Assembly (NCBI RefSeq): GCF_004023625.1
Contig: NZ_RPDJ01000049.1
Span: forward strand, 1 to 63,815
Origin: Streptomyces cavernae
GTDB taxonomy: Bacteria; Actinomycetota; Actinomycetes; Streptomycetales; Streptomycetaceae
Length of the DNA stretch: 63,815 nt
Direction: 5' to 3'
Part shown: positions 34,323 to 41,467 of the stretch, piece after piece
Position numbering within the stretch: position 1 is the stretch's first letter
Layout of the letters: each line of letters starts with the position of its first letter
Program-made: the position numbers and the translations under genes
The notes under the pieces: generated by a model
Databases searched by the model: none
Seen by the model: the letters and a program-made list of their open reading frames with translations, nothing else
Told to the model about the DNA's origin: nothing

Positions 34323-35327
34323 CTAAGAAGGTCCGCGTCCGCCGGCCTGGGCGCGGCCCGCCTCCGGGTGGTGGTGGAGCCAGCCCGCCCAGGCCGAGGT
34401 GATCATGCCGTGGATGCCGTGGCGGGCCTTCCAGCCCAGTTCCGTTGCGGCGCGGTCGGCCGAGGCGACGACGCGGGCGGGGTCGCCGGGGCGGCGGGGG
34501 GTGACGACGGGCGGGAGGGCGTGGCCCGTGACCGCGGTGATGCGGTCGATCATCTCCCGTACGGAAACGCCCTCGCCGCGGCCGATGTTGAGGGTGAGGT
34601 CCGTACCCGGGACGGCGGTCAGCCGGCGGGCCGCCGCCACATGGGCCTCGGCCAGGTCGACCACATGGATGTAGTCCCGGACACAGGTGCCGTCCGGAGT
34701 GTCGTAGTCGTCCCCGAAGATACGGGGCGCCGCCCCCTCGGTGAGCCGTTCGAAGACCATCGGCACCAGGTTGAAGACGCCCACGTCCGCGAGTTCCGGC
34801 CGGGCCGCGCCCGCCACGTTGAAGTAGCGCAGCGACGCCGTCGCCAGCCCGTGCGCCCGCCCCGTCGCCCGGACCAGCCACTCACCCACGAGTTTCGTCT
34901 CGCCGTACGGGCTCAGCGGCACGCAGGGGGTCTCCTCGGTGACCAGGTCCACGTCCGGCATCCCGTAGACCGCCGCCGAGGAGGAGAACACGAAGGAGGG
35001 CACCGAGGCGGCCGTCACCGCCTCCAGCAGCACCCGCAGGCCCTCCACGTTCTCCTGGTAGTAGCTCAACGGCAGCTCGACCGACTCGCCCACCTGTTTC
35101 TTCGCCGCCAGATGCACCACCCCGGTCACCCCGTGCTCCCTCAGCGCGTCGGCGACCCGCTCCCCGTCGAGCGTCGAGCCCACCACCAGCGGCACCCCGT
35201 CGGGAACCCGTGCGGCGATCCCGGTGGACAGGTCGTCGTACACCACGGCGCGTTCGCCGGCAGCGGTCATCGCCCGCACGACGTGCGCCCCGATGTATCC
35301 GGCTCCGCCGGTGATCAGCCAGGTCAT
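34323..35327 (-). CDS. galE: UDP-glucose 4-epimerase
   Basis: A 334-residue short-chain dehydrogenase-like epimerase interconverting UDP-glucose and UDP-galactose. The NAD-binding GGAGYIG is at 7-13, the catalytic set is Ser115-117 in FSSSAAVYG and Tyr141-x3-Lys145 in SPYGETK, and LRYFNVAGA, CVRDYIHVVDLA and the C-terminal GDPARVVA are typical. In this surface-polymer district it would supply UDP-galactose (or UDP-GalNAc) for glycosylation rather than galactose catabolism, since galT and galK are absent. Confidence 0.95.
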   Translation of the reverse strand: MTWLITGGAGYIGAHVVRAMTAAGERAVVYDDLSTGIAARVPDGVPLVVGSTLDGERVADALREHGVTGVVHLAAKKQVGESVELPLSYYQENVEGLRVLLEAVTAASVPSFVFSSSAAVYGMPDVDLVTEETPCVPLSPYGETKLVGEWLVRATGRAHGLATASLRYFNVAGAARPELADVGVFNLVPMVFERLTEGAAPRIFGDDYDTPDGTCVRDYIHVVDLAEAHVAAARRLTAVPGTDLTLNIGRGEGVSVREMIDRITAVTGHALPPVVTPRRPGDPARVVASADRAATELGWKARHGIHGMITSAWAGWLHHHPEAGRAQAGGRGPS

Positions 35328-35404
35328 GCGGCATTTCCTCCTGTGGTCGGTCGGTTCCTCACATGTCCGGAGAGATCAGTGAAGCAGGTGGCGGCGCCGG
35401 CCGA

Positions 35405-35475
35405 CGCAGTACCCAGGCAGCCGGCCCGGCCCCGCGGTATCCAGGTAGCCGGCCCGCAGTACCCAGCCAGGGGAT
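35405..35475. repeat. Imperfect short repeats between galE and the glycosyltransferase
   Basis: Three degenerate copies of a unit like GTAyCCAGGyAGCCGGCCCG occur in the 163-bp gap upstream of galE. They could form hairpins; no gene is seen. Confidence 0.6.
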
Positions 35476-35490
35476 GTGCCGGCAGGTGCT

Positions 35491-36816
35491 TCAAGTCTCG
35501 CCCTCTGAAGGTCGTTCTACGGTGCGCGGTGCCACGGTGCGCGGCGCCCCCGCGGCCCGCCACAGCCGTACGAACGACAGCGCCGCAGCCGCGGCCAGCA
35601 GCCCGTTGCGGACGACCATCAGCAGACAGCCCGCCCAGGTGCAGCGGATGACCTCTCCGTAGAACGCCGGATAGGCGACCGTGCTCAGCGCTGTCGCCGC
35701 CATGAGCAGCGCGGCCACCGGGCGCTGGGTGGTGTGCCGCGAGGTCAGACAGACGGCGGCCAGGCCGACCAGCCAGATCATGTACTGGGGGCTGATCACC
35801 CGGCTGGTGACGGTGAAGAGCAGCACCGCCGCGAGTGCCGCGTCGTACGGCGTCGCCTCGGTCCACCGGCGGGCGCGCAGCCGCCACAGCACGAGCAGCC
35901 CGAAGGCGGCCACGGTCAGCACCATTGAGACCATCGCGACCTGACGGACGTACGGGCCCGTGAACTCCATGGCGCCGTACTGGTGGCGCGCCTTCCCCGG
36001 CCAGCCCGCCCGGCTGGCCAGGGCGAGGGCCGTGCCGCCCAGCGACTCGATCTGCACTCCCCGGCCGCTCTGCTGGCGCAGGAAGTCGAAGGGATGCGTG
36101 AAGAAGGCCGTCAGCAGGGCGAGCAGCGCGGTCGCGGTGACGGCCGCGGACGTCCAGATCTCCTTGCTGGAACGGCCCTTCGGCGTGCCGAGCAGCACCA
36201 GCGCGGGCCAGACCTTGACCAGCGCCCCCACGGCGGCGAACGCGCCGCACGCGCGCGTGGAGCGCGTCAGCGTCAACAGGGAGAGGACGGCGAGGGCCGT
36301 GGCCGGCAGGTCGTACCGGGCCATGGGCAGGTGCAGGAGCAGCGGGAGACCGGCGACCCAGAAGAGTGCGCCCAGCGCCGAACGGCCTTTCCGCATACCC
36401 GCTCCGAGCACGGCGAGAGCGACCACGGCGTCCGCGGCGAGGGCGAGCAGCACGAAGCCCTGGAAGTAGGTCGGGCCCGGCAGCAGGGCCGGCAGGAGCA
36501 GGACGGCGCCCGCGCCCGGAGGGTACTGCCAGAGCTGGTCGCCCACCGGGAAGCCGCCGTGCAGCAGCACTTCGGACCAGCGCTGGTACAGGTGGTGCAC
36601 CTCGCGAGCCACACCGCCCCCGCCCAGCCACCTGCTCTCGTCGTGAGTGACGAGCCACAGCATGAGAGCGCGCGTGACGATCCAGAGGGCGGTCAGGGCG
36701 GTCAGGGCGATGACCGGGGGCCTCCGTAACCGCTTGAGGCGGCGAAGCGCGGCGGGGGCGCTGCCGGGGATGGCGGGCCCGGTCCGGGTTCCGGAGGTGA
36801 GCGTGGGGGGTGTCAC
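35491..36816 (-). CDS. GT87-like polytopic glycosyltransferase
   Basis: A 441-residue integral membrane protein with 10 or more helices, of the GT-C fold group that uses polyprenyl-phosphate sugars. THDESRW just after the first helix supplies the acidic residues expected in the first external loop. EVHHLYQRWSEVLLHGGFPVGDQLWQYPPGAGAV and QYMIWLVGLAAV resemble actinobacterial GT87 (DUF2029) mannosyltransferases. It would act on the outer face of the membrane. Its stop lies 163 bp before galE, same direction. The acceptor is unknown. Confidence 0.85.
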   Translation of the reverse strand: MTPPTLTSGTRTGPAIPGSAPAALRRLKRLRRPPVIALTALTALWIVTRALMLWLVTHDESRWLGGGGVAREVHHLYQRWSEVLLHGGFPVGDQLWQYPPGAGAVLLLPALLPGPTYFQGFVLLALAADAVVALAVLGAGMRKGRSALGALFWVAGLPLLLHLPMARYDLPATALAVLSLLTLTRSTRACGAFAAVGALVKVWPALVLLGTPKGRSSKEIWTSAAVTATALLALLTAFFTHPFDFLRQQSGRGVQIESLGGTALALASRAGWPGKARHQYGAMEFTGPYVRQVAMVSMVLTVAAFGLLVLWRLRARRWTEATPYDAALAAVLLFTVTSRVISPQYMIWLVGLAAVCLTSRHTTQRPVAALLMAATALSTVAYPAFYGEVIRCTWAGCLLMVVRNGLLAAAAALSFVRLWRAAGAPRTVAPRTVERPSEGET

Positions 36817-36896
36817 GGGATGGAGCGTAGGACGTTTTCCGGCTGATACGCGGTCAATGCAGAGCGAAGACTGAGCAATAGCAAAAAATCGGGCCC

Positions 36897-38858
36897 ATGG
36901 TGGTCAAAGCCAAGGTAACGGGCAAGGCCTGGGGCGAAGGCGGGGGCAAGGCTGGGAACAAGACCGGGGGCAAGGCTGGGAACAAGCCCGGGGGCAAGGC
37001 TGGGAGCGAGGCCGGGAAGAGACCCGCGCGCGAGGCCGATGGTTCGAGGGTGCCCCCTGTGACTGCGGGGGCGGCGACGACTGAGCGCGCGGGAGCGGTC
37101 CGTATGGGAGTGGCCGGGGCGGCGCGGGCGGGGACGGTGCGCGCGGGAGCCGGGGCGGCGCGGCCGGGGGCGTTGCGCGCGGGAGCCGTGGCGGTGCCCG
37201 TGGTCGCGATGCTCGCCGTCGGGCTGTGCGGGATCGACCGGGGCGGGATGTGGCGCGACGAAGGAGTGACGTACCAGGTCGCACAGCGGTCGGTGCCCGA
37301 GATCTGGCGGCTGCTGCACACCGTCGACGCCGTGCACGGGCTCTACTACCTGCTGATGCACGGCGTTCTCGCCCTCGCCCCCGGTGCCGGGGAGGTCGTG
37401 TTGCGGCTGCCGTCGGTGCTGGGGGCGTGCGTGGCGGCCGGGCTGGTTGCGGCGCTCGGTGTGCGGCTGGGACGGCCGCGGGTGGGGCTGTGGGCCGGGC
37501 TGCTCTACGCCGCCACGCCCATGGTCGGGTACTACGCGCAGGAGGGCCGGTCGTACGCGCTGGTGGCCGCCGGGGTCGCCGGGGCGACGCTGCTCCTCGT
37601 GCGGTGCGCCGACGGGCGGGGCCGGTGGTGGGCGTACGGGCTGGTCGTCGCGGTGACCGCGGTGCTGCACGAGCTGGCGGTGCTCATGGTGGCGGCGCAC
37701 GCCGTGACGCTGGCGGTGGGACGCGTGCCGGGGCGGGCGTGGCGGGGCTTCGTGTGTGCGGTCGGGGGTGCGGTGGGGGTTCTGCTGCCTCTGGTGCTGG
37801 TCTCGCACGGGCAGTCGGAGCAGGTCGCCTGGCTTCGGGCGCCGGGGTGGGAGGCGACCGAGGCGCTGGGACGGCGGTTCGCGGGGCCGCTGCCGCTGGG
37901 TCTGGCCGGGGCGCTTGCCGCTGCGGCCCTGTGGGGCGGGGCCTTTCGGCGGGGCGGGTTGTCGCTCGCGGGCGTCGCGCTGCCGCTCGCGGTGGTGCCG
38001 CCGGGAGCGATCTTGGTGGCGTCACAGTGGTCGCCCCTCTACACCGAGCGCTATGTGCTCTACGCGCTGGCGGGGGTGCAGTTGCTGGTGGCCGCGGGCG
38101 CTGATCGCGTGGTGGCGGTGGCGGCGACGGTGGGGACGGACATGGGGGTGGGGATCGGCCGTGTGGTCCGGGCCCGGCTCCCTCGCGCGGGCGGGCTGTG
38201 TGCCGGTCGTAGGGACGTCAGGGGTGTCTCGCTCGTGCGAAGGCTGGGGATCCGTGGTGGGGGCGTCACTCTTGTCGGTGTCGTCGTCATCGCCCTTGCC
38301 TTCTGCACGAGGCTCCCCTCGCTGCAGCGGGACCGGAGCACGGACGGGCGGCCCGACGATCTCGCCCCTGTCGCCGCCCTCGCCGCACGGCAACTGCGGG
38401 GCGGCGACCCGGTCCTCTTCCTGCCCGCCATCGGACGGCGGATCGCTCTCACCTATCCACGGGGCTTCCGCAAGGGGAAGGACATCGCGCTGCGGGTGCC
38501 GGGGGACAGGTCCGGGACGCTGTACGGGACGGAGGTCGGCGGCACGGAGCTGCGGCGCCGACTCACCGCCGTGACACGGGTCTGGGTGATCGCGCAGCCC
38601 TTCGCCGAGCGGGCCGGCTGGTGTCCCGACGACGCAACCGAGCGGACCAAGTTGACCGTGGTGAACGAGGAGTTTCGGCCCCGGGCGGAGTTCGTGAGAG
38701 GGGGCGTCGTGCTGCGACTGTACGTACGCCGGACGTTCATCGCACCCGCCTCGGTACCCGTTGCCCCTCCGTCCGGCCGGACGGCTGCTGCTCCGGATGC
38801 CGGCCCGCCTTGTGCAGCGCTGCCTTCAGCCGGTCCAGCCTCCCGCCCGGTCCCCTGA
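36897..38858 (+). CDS. GT39-like membrane glycosyltransferase with Lys/Gly-rich N-terminal tail
   Basis: A 653-residue protein. After a 75-residue basic, repetitive cytoplasmic tail (GGKAGNK-type heptamers at 15-40) comes a GT-C core of about 10 helices. GGMWRDEGVTYQVAQ carries the acidic pair of the first external loop, and the PMVGYYAQEGRSYAL and PLYTERYVLYALAG segments are typical of GT39/PMT-like mannosyltransferases. The C-terminal extracytoplasmic domain contains DPVLFLPAIGRR and ends Pro/Ala-rich. The ATG at 36897 has no good ribosome site, so the true start may be an internal GTG or ATG. It is divergent from the GT87-like gene. Confidence 0.8.
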   Translation: MVVKAKVTGKAWGEGGGKAGNKTGGKAGNKPGGKAGSEAGKRPAREADGSRVPPVTAGAATTERAGAVRMGVAGAARAGTVRAGAGAARPGALRAGAVAVPVVAMLAVGLCGIDRGGMWRDEGVTYQVAQRSVPEIWRLLHTVDAVHGLYYLLMHGVLALAPGAGEVVLRLPSVLGACVAAGLVAALGVRLGRPRVGLWAGLLYAATPMVGYYAQEGRSYALVAAGVAGATLLLVRCADGRGRWWAYGLVVAVTAVLHELAVLMVAAHAVTLAVGRVPGRAWRGFVCAVGGAVGVLLPLVLVSHGQSEQVAWLRAPGWEATEALGRRFAGPLPLGLAGALAAAALWGGAFRRGGLSLAGVALPLAVVPPGAILVASQWSPLYTERYVLYALAGVQLLVAAGADRVVAVAATVGTDMGVGIGRVVRARLPRAGGLCAGRRDVRGVSLVRRLGIRGGGVTLVGVVVIALAFCTRLPSLQRDRSTDGRPDDLAPVAALAARQLRGGDPVLFLPAIGRRIALTYPRGFRKGKDIALRVPGDRSGTLYGTEVGGTELRRRLTAVTRVWVIAQPFAERAGWCPDDATERTKLTVVNEEFRPRAEFVRGGVVLRLYVRRTFIAPASVPVAPPSGRTAAAPDAGPPCAALPSAGPASRPVP

Positions 38859-38923
38859 TCTCCTCCCGTTCGAATCCGCCGTCCGCCGCCCCCCGCATCC
38901 CGCCCGGCACCAGCAGCGCGCTG

Positions 38924-39829
38924 TCACGCCTCCGCGCGCAGATAGGCCGAGTTCGCCACCTGGCCGAGGAACGTCAGCCGGGTGTCGGTGGCCATGTGCT
39001 TGTCGAAGGCCTCTTTGATGCCGGGCCACTTGGCGTGTCCGAAGTCGTCGAGTACGACGATGCCTCCGGGCGCGACGATCTGCTCGGCCCACTCCAGATC
39101 CGCGCTGACACCGGCGGCGGAGTGGTCCCCATCGACGATGATCGTTCCGTAGGACCGGTCAGAGACCTTGGCGCGCACCTCGGGGTCCTCGGAGAAGCCC
39201 TGCTGGACACGGGCCGCGGCTCCGGCGACGCCGGCCAGGGCCAGATTGGTGCGCACCGCGGCCTCGCGCGCGGGGGTGCCCGTCGGGTCGTCTCCCTCGG
39301 TGGTGCCCGGCTGCAACTGCAGGCCCGCGAGCGGGTCCACGATCGTCAGGCTCGGGTTGCGCCCCGCGCGCTCCATCATCCGGATCAGGGCCGCACCGAA
39401 CATCCCGTACAGGGTGCCGATCTCCAGGATCTCGTCGTTCGGCGGGTCGAGCAGCGGCACGGCGGAGAGCTTGCCGCAGATGTTCATGGTGCCGCCGGCG
39501 ATACGGCCGACCCCGAGGGACTCCAGGGCGATGAGCAGCCGGAACGCCTGGGCGATGTTGCGCTCCGCGCCGTCCCTGTCCCCGGTCACGGCTGCCAACT
39601 CGTCGATGGCGCGGTTGAGATGGACCTGGGCAGGGAGTCGGGACACGCCGCGGCCCGTTCCGTCGAGCAGGAGCTCGAGGGGGCGCTGACGGTCGCGCAG
39701 CACCGTCAGTTCGCGCCGCAGTCCGCTTTTTGAGTCTTCCTCGATGGAGCGGCGGATCTGCCGCTCGATGCGCTGATCGATGAGGTCGGCGATCGGACGC
39801 AGGGCTCGCCGGGCAGCTTTCGTGGTCAT
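38924..39829 (-). CDS. Class I SAM-dependent methyltransferase
   Basis: A 301-residue protein. A helical N-terminal region (1-130) precedes a Rossmann methyltransferase with motif I EIGTLYGMFG (136-145), an acidic residue in TIVDPLAG and IIVDGDHSAAGVSADLEWA, then GGIVVLDDFGHAKWPGIKEAF. This is the methyltransferase_24 pattern, related to CmcI-like enzymes and to sugar or polysaccharide methyltransferases. ATG 39829 is chosen; ATG 39841 would add four residues. Among glycosyltransferases, methylation of a surface glycan is a reasonable inference. Confidence 0.85.
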   Translation of the reverse strand: MTTKAARRALRPIADLIDQRIERQIRRSIEEDSKSGLRRELTVLRDRQRPLELLLDGTGRGVSRLPAQVHLNRAIDELAAVTGDRDGAERNIAQAFRLLIALESLGVGRIAGGTMNICGKLSAVPLLDPPNDEILEIGTLYGMFGAALIRMMERAGRNPSLTIVDPLAGLQLQPGTTEGDDPTGTPAREAAVRTNLALAGVAGAAARVQQGFSEDPEVRAKVSDRSYGTIIVDGDHSAAGVSADLEWAEQIVAPGGIVVLDDFGHAKWPGIKEAFDKHMATDTRLTFLGQVANSAYLRAEA

Positions 39830-39841
39830 TAGCGCTCGCAT

Positions 39842-40109
39842 GGCTCTGTGACCCTCACAGGAGTAGGGGAGTGCTGCGTAAGTGGGGGGGAGGGCGTGCA
39901 TGCCTCGCCTGCGACGGGCGGACACGGGTCCGGTGTGCTCCGGTCAGGGGACAGTAACGGGTAAGGAGCCCACGGAACAAACATGGCAAACGATGCACTC
40001 TGTGCAGGGAACGCTGGGGTAAATCCGGGACTACACAAGGGCTTTGTGCGTGGCGGCCCACCTGGTGCCCCGACAGGCAACGTTCGCCCGTCGCGACGCC
40101 CGGCACGCT
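39842..40109. other. Intergenic stretch before the repeat cluster
   Basis: About 270 bp with no gene. It includes the upstream region of the methyltransferase. No clear promoter or hairpin is seen. Confidence 0.5.
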
Positions 40110-40297
40110 CCCCCAAGCTCTTCGAGCAGGGGGTACCCCCACTCGCCGCACCGGCCGAAAGCCCAAGTACGTCCAGTACGAGGACTTCCGGCCGGCACTC
40201 CCCAAGCTCTTCGAGCAGGGGGTACCCCCCAGAGCGCGCTCCCCCAAGCTCTCGACTTCTCCGCCACTCTCGGCTGCGCTCGAGCGGGGGGACCCCC
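40110..40297. repeat. Cluster of three palindromic intergenic elements (REP-like)
   Basis: A 31-bp element made of CCCCCAAGCTCTTCGAGC, AGGGGG and TACCCCC occurs at 40110-40140 and again at 40200-40230; a third, diverged copy runs from 40241 to 40297. Each can fold as nested stems (GCTC/GAGC inside CCCCC/GGGGG) and ends in the palindrome GGGGGTACCCCC. They lie in the gap between the methyltransferase and ohrR genes. Confidence 0.85.
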
Positions 40298-40367
40298 ATG
40301 AGCAGGGGGATCCCCATGACGCCGCTCCTTTACGGGCGAACGTTGCCTGCCGCGGCACTAGCCCCGG

Positions 40368-40841
40368 CTACTCCTCCAGGTGTCGCGCCGCCTCGTCCAG
40401 TGCCGCGGTCAGCCGGTCCAGCCTCGCGCGCAGCTCTCTGAGCTCCTCCAGTTCGAACCCGGTCGCCCCGGCGATCCGTCGCGGTACCCGCAGCGCGCGC
40501 GAGCGCAGTTCGGTGCCGGTCTCGGTCAACCGCACCAGCACCGAGCGCTCGTCGGCGGCACTGCGCTCGCGCTGTACGTAGCCGGCCGCCTCCAGCCGCT
40601 TCAGCAGCGGCGACAGCGTGCCCGAGTCCAGGCGCAGATGCTCGCCCAGCGTCTTGACCGGCAGTTCGCCGTGTTCCCACAGCACCAACATCACCAGGTA
40701 CTGGGGATAGGTGAGTCCCAGGTCCTTCAGAAGCACGCGGTAGACGCCGTTGAAGGCGCGGGAGGCGGCGTGCAGCGAGAAGCAGATCTGGCGGTCGAGG
40801 CGGAGGAACTCCGCCTCGGCGGGAGTGGGCATGACGGTCAT
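40368..40841 (-). CDS. ohrR: OhrR, organic-peroxide-sensing MarR repressor
   Basis: A 157-residue MarR-family protein. LDRQICFSLHAASRAF carries the redox-sensing Cys20 of OhrR, and LTYPQYLVMLVLWE supplies the tyrosines that hydrogen-bond it in family structures. The winged helix includes TLGEHLRLDSGTLSPLLKRLEAAGYVQRERSAADERSV. There is no second distal Cys, so it is probably a one-Cys OhrR using low-molecular-weight thiols. Start is uncertain between ATG 40841 (GGAG only 3 bases away) and 40832. It is divergent from ohr and represses both through the operator at 40863-40889. Confidence 0.93.
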   Translation of the reverse strand: MTVMPTPAEAEFLRLDRQICFSLHAASRAFNGVYRVLLKDLGLTYPQYLVMLVLWEHGELPVKTLGEHLRLDSGTLSPLLKRLEAAGYVQRERSAADERSVLVRLTETGTELRSRALRVPRRIAGATGFELEELRELRARLDRLTAALDEAARHLEE

Positions 40842-40861
40842 GTCTCCAGGATAACTCTGCC

Positions 40862-40893
40862 GCAACTTAGTTGTGCACAATTGAATTGTATGC
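40862..40893. promoter_or_regulatory. Composite OhrR operator
   Basis: Overlapping perfect palindromes lie between ohrR and ohr: CAACTTAGTTG (40863-40873), TTGTGCACAA (40871-40880) and ACAATTGAATTGT (40877-40889). The last is almost the known Bacillus ohrA operator core, ACAATTAAATTGT. It also lies over the likely promoter, TATGCT being at 40889-40894. Confidence 0.85.
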
Positions 40894-40957
40894 TTCACTT
40901 CCATCCGTAGGGCGGCCGAACGGGACGCCGATACGAACCTGAGAGGGATGGTCTTTC

Positions 40958-41371
40958 ATGGACGCGCTGTACACCGCCGTCGCCACCGCCACGCATGGCC
41001 GCGAGGGGCGCGCCGTCAGCTCCGACGGCAAGATCGACCTTCAGCTCGCCATACCGGTGGAGATGGGCGGCAGCGGCAACGGCACCAACCCGGAGCAGCT
41101 GTTCGCCGCGGGGTACGCCGCTTGTTTCGCCAGCGCGCTCGGGCTCGTCGGCCGGCAGGCCAAGGTCGACGTCAGCGAGGCCGCAGTGACCGGCGAGGTC
41201 GGTATCGGCAAGCAGGGCGAGGGTTTCGGTCTCGCGGTCACGCTGCGTGTGGAGCTGCCGGACTCCGTGGACGCCGAGACGGGCCGCAAGCTGGTCGAGC
41301 AGGCCCATCAGGTGTGCCCCTACTCCAACGCGACCCGTGGCAACATCCCGGTCGAGCTGGTCGTCGAGTAG
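40958..41371 (+). CDS. ohr: Organic hydroperoxide resistance peroxidase Ohr
   Basis: A 137-residue OsmC/Ohr-family thiol peroxidase that reduces organic hydroperoxides to alcohols. The two catalytic cysteines are Cys56 in GYAACFASAL and Cys120 in HQVCPYSNATRGN, and the conserved Arg17 lies in HGREGRAV. Paired divergently with ohrR. GAGAGGGA precedes the ATG at 40958. Confidence 0.97.
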   Translation: MDALYTAVATATHGREGRAVSSDGKIDLQLAIPVEMGGSGNGTNPEQLFAAGYAACFASALGLVGRQAKVDVSEAAVTGEVGIGKQGEGFGLAVTLRVELPDSVDAETGRKLVEQAHQVCPYSNATRGNIPVELVVE

Positions 41372-41418
41372 ACGTCCAGTCGTCGTCGGACGGCGGGCGA
41401 AGCGGTCCGCGAGACTTC

Positions 41419-41460
41419 CCAGGAGAGGGGCGCACCCGGGCGGGTGCGCCCCTCTCCTGG
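41419..41460. terminator. Bidirectional terminator
   Basis: A perfect 19-bp stem (CCAGGAGAGGGGCGCACCC pairing with its complement) around a 4-base loop, between the convergent ohr and glycosyltransferase genes. Confidence 0.93.
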
Positions 41461-41467
41461 GATGTTC

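Noticed and set aside
36840..37200. Short direct repeats as a CRISPR-like array
   Set aside because: The units are in-frame Lys/Gly codons without spacers of constant length. No CRISPR array is present in the window.
38869..38885. GTTCGAATCC as a tRNA T-arm
   Set aside because: No acceptor stem, D arm or anticodon arm can be drawn around it; it lies at the end of a glycosyltransferase gene.
39829..40317. Possible 162-codon minus-strand gene in the REP-like region
   Set aside because: It is composed mainly of the repeated palindromic elements and overlaps the methyltransferase upstream region; no coding bias.
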